This document shows, one piece after another, positions 1 to 8,373 of a stretch of 64,000 nucleotides of DNA. Position numbers and translations under genes: made by a program. Source of the DNA: an uncultured Pseudomonadota bacterium (GTDB taxonomy: Bacteria > Pseudomonadota > Gammaproteobacteria > Burkholderiales > SG8-39). How positions within the stretch are numbered: position 1 is the stretch's first letter; each line of letters opens with the position of its first letter. The notes under the pieces were generated by a model. It was not told the DNA's origin. It was given only the letters and a program-made list of their open reading frames with translations, and ran no database searches. The stretch covers positions 1-64,000 of the forward strand of contig CAIVVS010000260.1 of NCBI GenBank assembly GCA_903909415.1. The letters run 5' to 3'.

Positions 1-1098
1 CGTGGTGGCCGGGACGGCGCCCGTGACGGCGAGCGCGGCGGCCGGCAGGAAGGGCGCGGCCAGGGCGAGCGCGGTGGCGAGCGAGGTGGCCAGCGTGGCG
101 GCCAGCGCGGTGAAGGTCGCGGCGAGCCGCGTGCCGAGGGCCGTGGCGAGCAACGCAACGAGCCGCGTCGCGAAGGCGAAGGCGGCCAGCGCAGCGAACG
201 CAGTGGCGAGCGTGGCGGTGAGCGCGGACGCGGGCGTGATCGCGACCGCCAGCCGCGCAACGGCCAGGACGGACAGCCGCTGCCCGCAGCCGCGGAAGGC
301 CTTGCCCCGCAAGCCGACGCCGTGGTGAGCACCGAGGGCAACGGCCAGCAGCAGCCGCGCACCGATCGCGTCGAAGGCATGCGCGACAACGGGCGGGGCG
401 ATGGCACCCAGCGCGAAGGTGGACGCGAGGGCGGACGTGAAGGCGGTCGCCGTCGTGGCGGTCGTGGACGCGGACGTGACCGCGAAGGCGGCCAGCGTGA
501 CGGCGCCCCGCGCGAGGCCGGCGAAGGCGAAGAAGCGCGCGAGCGCAACGACGCCCCGCGCGCCGACGCCGGCAACCCGGCTGAGCCGATGCGCGACGCC
601 GCGCCGGATCAGTCGCGTTCCAGCGTCGAGCGTCCGGTGCAGTCGGAAATGCGCTGGTCGTCCGACAGCCAGCCCGCCGCTCCGGCAGCCGCCCAGGTCG
701 AAACCCCCGCAGCAGAGGCGCATGCCCCTGCCGCCGTGGCCGCGGCTGAACCGGTTCCTGCCGCAGCAGTGACCGCTCCGGCTCCGGCCGCGGTTCCCGC
801 CCCTGCGGAAGCGCCGACGCCTGCCGTCGCACCCGTGCAACAAGCCACACCGGTCGAGCGCCCTGCGCCCGCTCCGGCCCCTGCAGCCGCACCCGCACCG
901 CGCGCCGCCGATCCGGTGGAGATCGAGCGCGCCCTGCAGGAAAGCGGCCTGCAACTGGTGAAGACCAAGGCTGCGCCCCCGGTCGAGCCTGAGCCGGCCT
1001 TCGTGCCGGCCAAGCGCGAGCGGCGTGCCCCGCCCACCGACCTGAGCACCCCCATGGTCCAGGTCGACACGCGCGGAGACGGCAACCAGCCCGGCTGA
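1..1098 (+). CDS. rne: Ribonuclease E, C-terminal part (5' end outside window)
   Basis: This is the C-terminal tail of the main mRNA-decay and rRNA-processing endoribonuclease; the catalytic half lies upstream of the window. The frame is open from base 1 to TGA at 1096-1098. The first 180 or so codons are rich in Arg, Gly, Glu and Asp, with many RGG/GERGG-type tandem units, as in the RNA-binding part of RNase E scaffolds. A Pro/Ala linker follows. The end is more conserved: an ALQESGLQLVKTK-like segment and a final MVQVDTRG motif typical of beta-proteobacterial RNase E. The tail should be disordered and bind RNA and degradosome partners at the inner membrane. The repeats make several other frames open, but only this frame gives the recognised C-terminus. 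A strong hairpin follows the stop. Confidence 0.85.
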   Translation, partial: RGGRDGARDGERGGRQEGRGQGERGGERGGQRGGQRGEGRGEPRAEGRGEQRNEPRREGEGGQRSERSGERGGERGRGRDRDRQPRNGQDGQPLPAAAEGLAPQADAVVSTEGNGQQQPRTDRVEGMRDNGRGDGTQREGGREGGREGGRRRGGRGRGRDREGGQRDGAPREAGEGEEARERNDAPRADAGNPAEPMRDAAPDQSRSSVERPVQSEMRWSSDSQPAAPAAAQVETPAAEAHAPAAVAAAEPVPAAAVTAPAPAAVPAPAEAPTPAVAPVQQATPVERPAPAPAPAAAPAPRAADPVEIERALQESGLQLVKTKAAPPVEPEPAFVPAKRERRAPPTDLSTPMVQVDTRGDGNQPG

Positions 1099-1140
1099 TC
1101 CGCCGGAGGGACCCGCGCACGACAGCAGCAAGCACCAAAC

Positions 1141-1193
1141 AGCGGCCGGAGCGCCCTGATGCCTTGACTGGCATCAAAGGCGCTCCGGCCGCT
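1141..1193 (+). terminator. Large hairpin, likely terminator of rne
   Basis: A perfect 15-bp inverted repeat pairs 1141-1155 with 1179-1193. A nested 7-bp stem pairs 1157-1163 with 1170-1176, leaving a 6-base loop. Only three T residues follow closely, so it may act as a terminator or as a 3'-end stabiliser. It starts 43 bases after the rne stop. Confidence 0.7.
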
Positions 1194-1476
1194 GCGTTTG
1201 CGCGAGCGAAACCACACCTTCCGCGCACATCATCAAGGGTTGTGGCATACGCCGTAGCCATGTCCGTTTTTCTTTTATTATCAGCCACTTACACATTTTT
1301 ACCCCTTTCCGGCAATTCATTCGGCGCTCCACCCATCCGCCTCCTTCCCCGCATGCCGGGCGGATGCGCGAGGCCTTGTCGGTGCACCACCCATAAATAC
1401 CGGCCCTGCAGCAGCACTGACCGGCAGTCGCGGACTGCAATGAGCGACGCAACGAAGGCCCGGTAACATCGTCCGC
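1194..1476. other. Intergenic region with AT-rich island
   Basis: No gene is supported here. About 1262-1320 is markedly T/A-rich, with runs of T around TTATTATC, against the GC-rich background. It probably holds the promoter of the downstream lipoprotein gene, but no convincing -35/-10 pair could be fixed. Confidence 0.5.
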
Positions 1477-2991
1477 ATGGCACACCGCCCCGCCGTCGGC
1501 CCCCAACTACTTGCCCTCTCCCTGCTGGTGCTGTCGGGCTGCGCGGTCCAGCGCGCGCCCGACCCGCTCACGGCCGACGCACCCGACGCGGTGCGCGCCT
1601 GCCGCGACTGGTACGCCCAAGCCGACACGGCCGTGCGACTGGCTGGCGTGCGGGATGCGGGCAGCACGCGCATCGCCGACTTCGCGCAGTTGCGCACGGA
1701 CCGGCTGCACGCCTCGTTCGTCGCGGACCCGCGACTGGAGGGCGACGCGGGCTGGCAGGCATGGACCACTGGCATGGCCCGGCTGGACCTGGAAGCGCGC
1801 CGCGCCGAGTTCTCCAACCTGCCGGCCGCCGCCCGCACCGCGCTCGCTCCCCCGGGCACGTCCGCTTCGGCCGACTCGCTGCTCACGGAGGCCCTCCGCT
1901 GCGCCGCGCTGCTGGGAGCGCATGATGCCGCGCGCCCGGACCGCCGCGCCGCGCTGCGCGCGCGCGCGCGGGTGCCGGATGACTACGTGGACTGGCAACG
2001 CACCGTGGGCCTGTATGCCGTGACGCGCGCCGCGTTCAGCGCCGGCATCGCGCGCTGGCACCGCGAGACCCTCGCCGACTTCGCCGCCGCGCCGATGGAC
2101 CCGAACCAGGTGGTGCGCTACGACGCGGCCACCGGCGCACCGCCGTCCATGCCGGACCTGCAGGCGGAAGTCGCAGCCGCGCCGCGCGACGCGCTGGGCG
2201 TGCTGCAGATCGCCCCCGCGCTGCTGGAGCGCCTGTTCGATGCCTATGCGCCGGTGTTCGAGGTCGGCACGCGTGGCCTCGCCGACCGCATCGGCGCCAT
2301 GCGCTGGGGGCCGGACGGCCAGCCGCGCGTCGATGGCGACCAGCCTGCGGTGTACCGCCGCTTGGCATGGACCCGCGTCGGCGCCGAGGTCCTGCCGCAA
2401 CTGGTCTACACCGTGTGGTTCCCCGAGCGCCCCGCCAGCGGCGCGTTCGACCTGCTCGCGGGCAAGCTCGACGGCCTGGCCTGGCGCGTGACCCTGGATG
2501 CGCGCGGCGCGCTGCTGCTGGCCGACAGCATCCATCCCTGCGGCTGCTACCACCTGTTCTTCCCTACGCCGCGCGCCGTCCCGCGCCCCTCGCCCGTGGC
2601 CGATGAGGAATGGGCGTTCTCCCCCGCCTCCCTGCCGGCCGGCACCACGCGCGTCGTGCTTCGCGTCGCGCCCGGGACGCACTACCTGTCGGGCGTCACG
2701 CCGCTTGCAGGCCTGCCCGCGCCCGGCGCGATCCGGCTGGAAGCGCGGCATGAAGACAGCCTGCGCAGCCTGCCACTGAGCATCGCCTCACCCGAGCCGC
2801 GCCGCAGCCTCTACGGCGAGGACGGCCTGGTGGCCGCGAGCGCGCGACCGGAGGCAGCCTTCTTCTGGCCCATGGGCATACCGAGCGCCGGCGCGATGCG
2901 GCAATGGGGGCGGCATGCCACCGCCTTCGTCGGCCGGCGCCACTTCGACGACGCGGACCTGGTCGAGCGGCGCTTCTCCATCGCGCCCTGA
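1477..2991 (+). CDS. Predicted outer-membrane or periplasmic lipoprotein, function unknown
   Basis: The product is 504 aa. It begins with a short positive N-terminus, a hydrophobic run and the lipobox LSGC (Cys near residue 22), so it should be lipid-modified and exported. The rest has no domain I recognise. It contains several Trp/Tyr-rich stretches and a CGCYH motif around residue 350 that could bind metal or form a disulphide, which is inference. The ATG at 1477 has only a weak upstream purine stretch but is the only start that gives a normal signal peptide. It is convergent with the phosphatase gene, 18 bases apart. Many Burkholderiales genomes carry uncharacterised lipoproteins of this size. 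Confidence 0.7.
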   Translation: MAHRPAVGPQLLALSLLVLSGCAVQRAPDPLTADAPDAVRACRDWYAQADTAVRLAGVRDAGSTRIADFAQLRTDRLHASFVADPRLEGDAGWQAWTTGMARLDLEARRAEFSNLPAAARTALAPPGTSASADSLLTEALRCAALLGAHDAARPDRRAALRARARVPDDYVDWQRTVGLYAVTRAAFSAGIARWHRETLADFAAAPMDPNQVVRYDAATGAPPSMPDLQAEVAAAPRDALGVLQIAPALLERLFDAYAPVFEVGTRGLADRIGAMRWGPDGQPRVDGDQPAVYRRLAWTRVGAEVLPQLVYTVWFPERPASGAFDLLAGKLDGLAWRVTLDARGALLLADSIHPCGCYHLFFPTPRAVPRPSPVADEEWAFSPASLPAGTTRVVLRVAPGTHYLSGVTPLAGLPAPGAIRLEARHEDSLRSLPLSIASPEPRRSLYGEDGLVAASARPEAAFFWPMGIPSAGAMRQWGRHATAFVGRRHFDDADLVERRFSIAP

Positions 2992-3009
2992 GCGGGCCTC
3001 GGCCTGCCG

Positions 3010-3507
3010 TCAGCCTTTGCGCGAGGCGCGCAGCGCGGCGATCATCCTGTCGGCCGCGTCCTCCAGCATGTCCAGCACCAGTTCGAAGCCCTCGGCACCG
3101 CCGTAGTACGGATCGGGCACGTCCTGCCCGGCAAAGCGCACCGACCAGTCCAGCGCCAGCGTCAGCTTGTGTCCCTGCGAGGGCTTGGCCAGGCGCGCGA
3201 GGATGGCCTGGTGGCCGCGATCCAGCGCCAGCACGTGGTCGAAGCGCTCGAAGTCGATGCGCTCGACCTTGCGCGCGCGCTGCGGCGACAGGTCGTAGCC
3301 GCGGCGCGCGGCGGCGGCGATGCTGCGTGGATCGGGCGGCTCGCCGACGTGGTAGCCGTGCGTGCCGGCCGAATCCACATGCAATGCCAGGCCGGCGCGC
3401 GCCGCGCGCTCGCGCAAAACCGCCTCGCCGGTGGGCGAGCGGCAGATGTTGCCGGTGCACACGTAGAGCACGCTGGCGCGCGCGACCGGATGGCGGGCTG
3501 GTTCCAT
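3010..3507 (-). CDS. Low-molecular-weight protein-tyrosine phosphatase
   Basis: The product is 165 aa, the usual length for this cytosolic family, which dephosphorylates phosphotyrosine and often opposes a BY-kinase in polysaccharide export. The P-loop near the N-terminus reads VCTGNICRS, a CX5RS motif with nucleophilic Cys and phosphate-binding Arg. The DPYYGG motif toward the C-terminus supplies the general-acid Asp. The ATG at 3507 is chosen because it lies about 12 residues before the first beta strand; an upstream ATG at 3585 would add an unrelated N-terminus. It is divergent from the Bug gene at 3606. No tyrosine kinase is in the window, so its partner is unknown. Confidence 0.88.
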   Translation of the reverse strand: MEPARHPVARASVLYVCTGNICRSPTGEAVLRERAARAGLALHVDSAGTHGYHVGEPPDPRSIAAAARRGYDLSPQRARKVERIDFERFDHVLALDRGHQAILARLAKPSQGHKLTLALDWSVRFAGQDVPDPYYGGAEGFELVLDMLEDAADRMIAALRASRKG

Positions 3508-3605
3508 GGCGCGACATTCTAGGGGACGCAGACCGCCGGGCGCGCCGGAACGCGTCATATACTGCGCCGACCATGCGATCGGCATGCCATTCCGGGGGGA
3601 GAAGC

Positions 3606-4610
3606 ATGAAAGGACTCAGCAGCGCAGCAGGCAGGGCATTCGCGGCCGCGGCAATGGCCACCATGATGGCCGCGGGCAGCGGCGCGGCGATGGCGCAGGC
3701 CTGGCCCGCCAAGCCGGTGCGCATCGTGCACGGCTTCCCGCCCGGATCAGCGCCGGACACCGTGATCCGCATGATCGCCGAGAAGTTCACGCCGGCCATG
3801 GGACAGACCTTCCTGATCGAGAACCGCACCGGTGCCGCCGGCACCATCGCCGGCACCGCCGTCGCGCAGTCCGCGCCCGACGGCTACACGCTGATGCTGG
3901 GCGTGGCGGCCAACGTGACGGTCGCCCCGCACCTGCTGCCCAGCGCGAAGTACAACCCGACGACCGACTTCGCCGCCATCGGCCTGATCCAGCGCAGCCC
4001 GTACTACATCGCTGTGCGCACCGACGTGCCGATCAACTCATTCCGCGAGCTCATCGCCACGGCCAAGGCCAAACCCGGGGCGCTCAACTACGCGTCCATC
4101 GGCATCGGCTCGCAGCACCACCTCACCTGGGAAGTGATGGAGGCGCGCCTGGGCTTCAAGGTCACGCACATTCCGCTGAGCGGCACCGCGCAGGCGGTCG
4201 CCGAGACCCTGGGCGGACGCACCGAACTGATCATCGACTCGGCCGGCACCGCCTTCGCGTCGCAGGCCAGGGCCGGCAAGCTGCGCATGCTCGCCACCAC
4301 CTCGGCCAAGCCGCTCCCGCTGTTCCCGGACGTGATGCCGGTCGCGGACCAGGGCCTGCCCGGGTTCGAGAGCCTGGCCTGGTGGGGCCTGCTCGCCCCG
4401 GCCGGCACGCCCGCGCCCATCATCACCCGACTGAACGGCGAGCTGAACAAGGCGGTCGCCTCGGCCGACATCGCGGACCGGCTGCGTCAGGAAGGCGCGC
4501 TGACCAACGACACCATCGGCAACACGCCGGCCGACTTCACGCGATGGATCGCCACGGAATACGAGCGCTGGGGCCGGGTGATTAAGGAAACCGGGATCAA
4601 GGTCCAATGA
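3606..4610 (+). CDS. Bug/TctC-family solute-binding protein (receptor 1)
   Basis: The product is 334 aa. Bug proteins are periplasmic receptors of tripartite tricarboxylate transporters and bind carboxylates or other small organics in a two-lobed cleft. The signal peptide ends near AMAQA. Family marks follow: a HGFPPG loop after strand 1, APDGYTLML, and the closing lobe segment APAGTPAPIITRLN. The usual PYKG loop is replaced by IPLSGTAQ and the ligand loop has SAPD rather than GGxxD, so its ligand may differ. The ATG at 3606 has a GGGGGAGAAG ribosome site. The stop overlaps the next start by ATGA at 4607, so it is translationally coupled to the hydrolase-like gene. Confidence 0.9.
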   Translation: MKGLSSAAGRAFAAAAMATMMAAGSGAAMAQAWPAKPVRIVHGFPPGSAPDTVIRMIAEKFTPAMGQTFLIENRTGAAGTIAGTAVAQSAPDGYTLMLGVAANVTVAPHLLPSAKYNPTTDFAAIGLIQRSPYYIAVRTDVPINSFRELIATAKAKPGALNYASIGIGSQHHLTWEVMEARLGFKVTHIPLSGTAQAVAETLGGRTELIIDSAGTAFASQARAGKLRMLATTSAKPLPLFPDVMPVADQGLPGFESLAWWGLLAPAGTPAPIITRLNGELNKAVASADIADRLRQEGALTNDTIGNTPADFTRWIATEYERWGRVIKETGIKVQ

Positions 4611-5434
4611 GCATGGCCAAGGTCAGGGCCAACGGCTGGGAGTTCAACTGCGGGCTCACCGGGCAGGGACGCGACATCGTCTTCATCCACGGCGAGATCC
4701 ACGGCACCGACTACTGGGAGCACCAGATTCCCGAGTTCTCCCGCGACCACCGATGCTTCGTCTACGACCGCCGCGGCCATGCCAGCAGCGGCGCGCCGGA
4801 GTATGGCTACTCGCTGGAGAACCAGACCCGCGACCTGGAAGCGCTGATCCAGCACCACGGCATCCGCAAACCGGTGTTCGTCGCGGTGGCCTTCGGCGCG
4901 ACCATCGCCGCCAACTACGCGATCAAGCACCCCGACGACGTCGCCGGCATCGCGATGGTGGCCTGGAGCGAACTGCACGAGGCCGGCCAGTATTTCGAGC
5001 GCTGGGCCAAGGCGAGCGACACGGTGGTGAAGATCCTGGAAACCAAGGGCCGCGACGCGCTGATCGACTACCTGATGGTCGAGGGCGGGAGGAGCCTCTA
5101 CATGGTGATCCCGACGGACTCCCCGATACGCGAGAAATGCGTTCGGCTGTTCGGCGCGCACCCGGTCGAGGAATACCGGCGCGGCATGCTGGAGTTCGCC
5201 ACCTCGGTGCCGGACCTGATCCCGGCGTTCCGGCGACTCACGATGCCGGTGCTCGGCGTCTGCGGCGAACTCGACCCGTTTCCGGACAAGCCGGAAGTGC
5301 TGGCCGGGATGACGGGCTTCCGCGAGGCGCCCCGCATTCCCGGCGCCTGCCGCTTCATCCAGTGGGAGAAGCCGGCGGCGTTCAACCCGTTGCTGCGCGG
5401 CTTCGTCGAACGCTGCGAGGCCGGTTCGGCCTGA
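4607..5434 (+). CDS. Alpha/beta-hydrolase-fold protein lacking the usual Ser and His
   Basis: The product is 275 aa with an alpha/beta-hydrolase layout: an oxyanion-type HGEIHG near residue 30, DRRGHASS, a predicted nucleophile strand and elbow at residues 88-99, and an acid-loop CGELDPF. The elbow reads VAVAFGA, so the expected Gly-x-Ser-x-Gly has Ala (residue 95) in place of Ser. The segment where the catalytic His normally sits reads GACRF, with Arg at 249. Of the triad, only the Asp candidate remains. It may be a non-catalytic ligand-binding protein or use other chemistry. It is coupled by ATGA to the Bug gene upstream and is convergent with the cyclase. No signal peptide is seen, so it is cytosolic. 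Confidence 0.82.
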   Translation: MSMAKVRANGWEFNCGLTGQGRDIVFIHGEIHGTDYWEHQIPEFSRDHRCFVYDRRGHASSGAPEYGYSLENQTRDLEALIQHHGIRKPVFVAVAFGATIAANYAIKHPDDVAGIAMVAWSELHEAGQYFERWAKASDTVVKILETKGRDALIDYLMVEGGRSLYMVIPTDSPIREKCVRLFGAHPVEEYRRGMLEFATSVPDLIPAFRRLTMPVLGVCGELDPFPDKPEVLAGMTGFREAPRIPGACRFIQWEKPAAFNPLLRGFVERCEAGSA

Positions 5435-5461
5435 GCGGAACGGCCCCGGGAAGGGGCGTCC

Positions 5462-6196
5462 CTACTCGACGCCCACCACCCGCGCCGGGGAGCCGTCCAT
5501 GCCCGCGAGGCGCAGCGGCAGCGCGGTCATGGTGAAACGGGGACCGAGCGCGCCGAGGTTGGTGACGAGCTGGACCATGGGCACGCCCGCGCCCAGCCAG
5601 CGGCGGTGGTTGGCACCGCGTTCGTTCGGCTGCAGCGTGTAGCGCCAGAACGGCTTTTCCGGGAAGCAGTCCATGGCCACGGCGGCGACCTGGTGGCGCA
5701 TGGTCCATTCGCCCACGCTGGGATCCAGCCAGACGGTGTTGGTCCAGAACTCGGGCGTGCCCCAGGCCCGGTCGGTCCAGCCGGTCCGGATCACCGCGAT
5801 GTCCCCGGGGGCGGGCTTGACGCCCAACCGCTCCAAGGCATCGCCGGTGACGCCCTCGCCCGCCGGGATCGAGCTGAGATCAAGCACGACCGCGTTCCTC
5901 TGCACCAGCGCATCCAGCGGCAGGCCATCCACCGCCGCGCCGTCGGCGAAGAAATGCCGGGGCGCGTCGATGTGCGTGCCGATGTGGCTGTTCAGCGTGA
6001 GCACGGTGTTCATGTGCCCGATCACCCCGGCGCCTTCCATGATGTCCACGCCCGCCGCCAGCAGCACGGCGCGCTGCTCTTCGCTGACCAGAGTTGCTGC
6101 CTGGACACGGGTGGGAAACCGCTCGTACAGCGGGATGCCGGGGATGCCGGCCATGCCTGAACGGACTGGCAGGGTGAGATCGACGACTCGTGCCAC
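5462..6196 (-). CDS. Cyclase / kynurenine-formamidase-like metal-dependent hydrolase
   Basis: The product is 244 aa. It carries the signature HIGTHIDAPRH (His, His, Asp, His metal ligands) of the cyclase family, whose members hydrolyse formamides or lactones, such as N-formylkynurenine, or isatin in related enzymes. The start is GTG at 6196, supported by an AAGGAG ribosome site 7 bases upstream; no better ATG exists. It is cytosolic, with no signal peptide. It lies between two Bug genes, convergent with the pseudo-hydrolase gene and divergent from the Bug at 6309. The exact substrate cannot be told from sequence. Confidence 0.85.
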   Translation of the reverse strand: MARVVDLTLPVRSGMAGIPGIPLYERFPTRVQAATLVSEEQRAVLLAAGVDIMEGAGVIGHMNTVLTLNSHIGTHIDAPRHFFADGAAVDGLPLDALVQRNAVVLDLSSIPAGEGVTGDALERLGVKPAPGDIAVIRTGWTDRAWGTPEFWTNTVWLDPSVGEWTMRHQVAAVAMDCFPEKPFWRYTLQPNERGANHRRWLGAGVPMVQLVTNLGALGPRFTMTALPLRLAGMDGSPARVVGVE

Positions 6197-6276
6197 GGTG
6201 ACTCCTTGCGTTCACGGCGGCCCCCCGCCCGGTCGCGTATTCTAAATCCCCCGGGTATGCCAATTGCTTGGAAAGT

Positions 6277-6292
6277 GGCTGATTTTTCAGCC
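6277..6292. promoter_or_regulatory. 6-bp stem with TTTT loop in divergent region
   Basis: GGCTGA (6277-6282) pairs perfectly with TCAGCC (6287-6292) around a TTTT loop, 17 bases before the Bug start at 6309. It could be an operator half-site pair or a leader hairpin near the ribosome site AAGGA. Similar GCTGTTTT-like AT-rich motifs occur elsewhere in the window. Confidence 0.35.
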
Positions 6293-6308
6293 AATACAAG
6301 GAACATCC

Positions 6309-7289
6309 ATGTCACTGAACACCGCGCTTAGCCGCGCACTAGCTGCCGCACTACTCACGCTGGCAGTCCCGCTGGCCCACGCCCAGTCCGCCTGGCCCGC
6401 CAAGCAGATCCGCCTGATCGTGCCCTTCCCGCCCGCCGGCGGCACCGACATCGTCGCGCGCACCATCGCGCCGCACCTGTCGGCCGCGCTCGGCCACGCG
6501 CTGGTGATCGACAACAAGCCCGGCGCCGGCGGCACCATCGGCGCGGACATGGGCGCCAAGGCCTCGCCCGATGGCTACACCCTGCTGATGGCCACCACCA
6601 GCACGCACGCGGTCGCGCCCAACCTGAACCCCAGGCTGCCCTATGACGCGGTGAAGGACTTCGCGCCGGTCATGAACATCAACATCGGCCCGAACATCCT
6701 GGTGGTGACCGCCGGCCTGCCGGTGAAGTCGGTGCGCGAGCTGATCGCCTACGGCAAGTCCCATCCCGCCAAGCTCACCTTCGCGTCCTCGGGCACCGGC
6801 ACCGTGTACCACCTGAGCGGCGAGATGTTCAAGAGCATGGCGGCGCTGGACATGACCCACATCCCCTACAAGGGCAGCGGCCTGGCCTTCGCCGACCTGA
6901 TCAGCGGCCAGGTGACCATGATGTTCGACGCCACCACCTCGGTGATGCCGCACGTCAAGTCCGGCAAGCTGCGCGCGCTGGCCATCACCTCGGCGAAACG
7001 CAACCCCACCCTGCCCGAGCTGCCGACCATGATCGAGGCCGGCGTGCCGGGCTACGAGTCCGAACTGTGGATAGGCCTGTTCGCGCCGGCCGGCACGCCG
7101 CGCGACATCGTCACGCGGGTCAACGCCGAGTCGAACAAGGTGGTGCAGCGCCAGGACGTGCGCGAGGCCTTCGCGCAGCAGGGCACCGACCCGGTGGGCG
7201 GCACGCCGGAGGCCTTCGCCGCGCAGATCCGCGCCGACATCGCGCGCTGGGGCAAGGTGATACGCGACGCGGGCGTGAAGATGGACTGA
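6309..7289 (+). CDS. Bug/TctC-family solute-binding protein (receptor 2)
   Basis: The product is 326 aa. A clear signal peptide is cleaved after PLAHA. It is the most canonical Bug in the window: VPFPPAGGTDIVAR, ASPDGYTLLM, HIPYKGSG, SGKLRALAITS, ELPTMIEAGVPGYE and APAGTPRDIV all appear in family order. It should deliver a carboxylate-type ligand to a membrane transporter encoded elsewhere. The ATG at 6309 follows CAAGGA; the upstream in-frame extension has no signal-peptide logic. It is divergent from the cyclase at 6196, which may act on the same compound (inference), and convergent with the next Bug gene. Confidence 0.92.
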   Translation: MSLNTALSRALAAALLTLAVPLAHAQSAWPAKQIRLIVPFPPAGGTDIVARTIAPHLSAALGHALVIDNKPGAGGTIGADMGAKASPDGYTLLMATTSTHAVAPNLNPRLPYDAVKDFAPVMNINIGPNILVVTAGLPVKSVRELIAYGKSHPAKLTFASSGTGTVYHLSGEMFKSMAALDMTHIPYKGSGLAFADLISGQVTMMFDATTSVMPHVKSGKLRALAITSAKRNPTLPELPTMIEAGVPGYESELWIGLFAPAGTPRDIVTRVNAESNKVVQRQDVREAFAQQGTDPVGGTPEAFAAQIRADIARWGKVIRDAGVKMD

Positions 7290-7317
7290 GCGCCGGGCCG
7301 CGTCGAGGCCCGCCCGG

Positions 7318-8289
7318 TCACTCCGGCTGGATCTTCGCCTCGGCCACGACCTTCGCCCAGCGCGGCGCCTCGGACTTCACCAGCGCGGCGAACTGCTCGG
7401 GTGTGCCACCGGCGATCTCGTTGCCCTGGTCCAGCATGATCTGGCGCAGCGCAGGGTCCTGCAGCGCCTTGTTGGCCGCGGCATTGAGCACCCTGACGAT
7501 GTCGGCCGGCAGGCCCTTGGGGCCGATCAGGCCCTGCCAGTTCAGCACCTCCACCTGCGGGTAGCCGGCTTCGGCCATGGTCGGCAGGTCGGGCAGCAGC
7601 GGCGAGCGCGCCTTGCTGGTGATCGCCAGCGGCCGCAGCTTGCCGCCCTTGATGGACGGCATCGCGGCGTACATCTGCTCGAACATCATGTTCACCTGCC
7701 CGCCCATCAGGTCGGTCTGGCCGGCCGCGCCGCTCTTGTACGCGGCGTGGATCATGTCGATGCCGGCGGCATGCTCGAACAGCGAGCCGCTCAGGTGGTG
7801 CGTGCCGCCGATGCCGCCGGAGGCGTAGGCCAGCTTGCCGGGCGCGGCCCTGGCGGCCCTCACCACGTCGGCGACGGACTTGAACGGCGAGTCGCTGCGC
7901 ACCATCAGGATCAGCGGCCCGCGCTCGATCAGCATGATGGGCACGAGGTCGGTGGCCGGGTCGTAGTTCAGCTTCCTGAACAGCGCCGCATTGACCGCCA
8001 TCGGCGCGAAGTTGCCCATGCCGACGGTGTAGCCGTCGGGCCTGGCCCGGGCGATCATCTCGGTGCCGATGTTGGCCCCGGCGCCTGGCTTGTTGTCCAC
8101 GATGATGGGCACGCCCAGCGCGGCGCTCATCAGCCGCCCGAGCTGGCGCGAGCGCTGGTCGGCGCTGCCGCCGGCGCCGTAGGGACAGATCCAGTTGATC
8201 GGCTTGGACGGGTACTTGTCCTGCGCGAAGGCCAGTGAAGGCAGCGCGGCGGCCAGGCCCGCGGCCCGGACGAAGGTGCGACGGTCCAT
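7318..8289 (-). CDS. Bug/TctC-family solute-binding protein (receptor 3)
   Basis: The product is 323 aa. Its N-terminus MDRRTFVRAAG followed by a short hydrophobic run looks like a Tat-type signal (RRTF), which is unusual among the Bugs here; the others look Sec-type. The ligand loop is CPYGAGGSADQR, and PDGYTVGMGN and LPDLPTMAEAGYPQ are present. The PYKG element is altered to AAYKSGAAG. The start at 8289 has GGGAGGAG 5 bases upstream. It is monocistronic, convergent with receptor 2 and followed upstream by the uvrB 3' end. Confidence 0.9.
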   Translation of the reverse strand: MDRRTFVRAAGLAAALPSLAFAQDKYPSKPINWICPYGAGGSADQRSRQLGRLMSAALGVPIIVDNKPGAGANIGTEMIARARPDGYTVGMGNFAPMAVNAALFRKLNYDPATDLVPIMLIERGPLILMVRSDSPFKSVADVVRAARAAPGKLAYASGGIGGTHHLSGSLFEHAAGIDMIHAAYKSGAAGQTDLMGGQVNMMFEQMYAAMPSIKGGKLRPLAITSKARSPLLPDLPTMAEAGYPQVEVLNWQGLIGPKGLPADIVRVLNAAANKALQDPALRQIMLDQGNEIAGGTPEQFAALVKSEAPRWAKVVAEAKIQPE

Positions 8290-8373
8290 GGTGCTCCTCC
8301 CGTTGAAAGCGCCGCTACTCTAGGGGCGCGGCGCGGGCATGGCAAGGCGCGCCGCGGCGCCGTCAGCCCGCAT

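Noticed and set aside
1..300. CRISPR-like repeats
   Set aside because: The repeats are short, irregular and in frame with the RNase E Arg/Gly tail, with no unique spacers of fixed length.
1164..1177. FNR-box-like sequence TTGACTGGCATCAA
   Set aside because: It matches TTGAT-N4-ATCAA at nine of ten positions, but it lies inside the terminator hairpin after rne, whose pairing explains the symmetry, and no promoter is attached.
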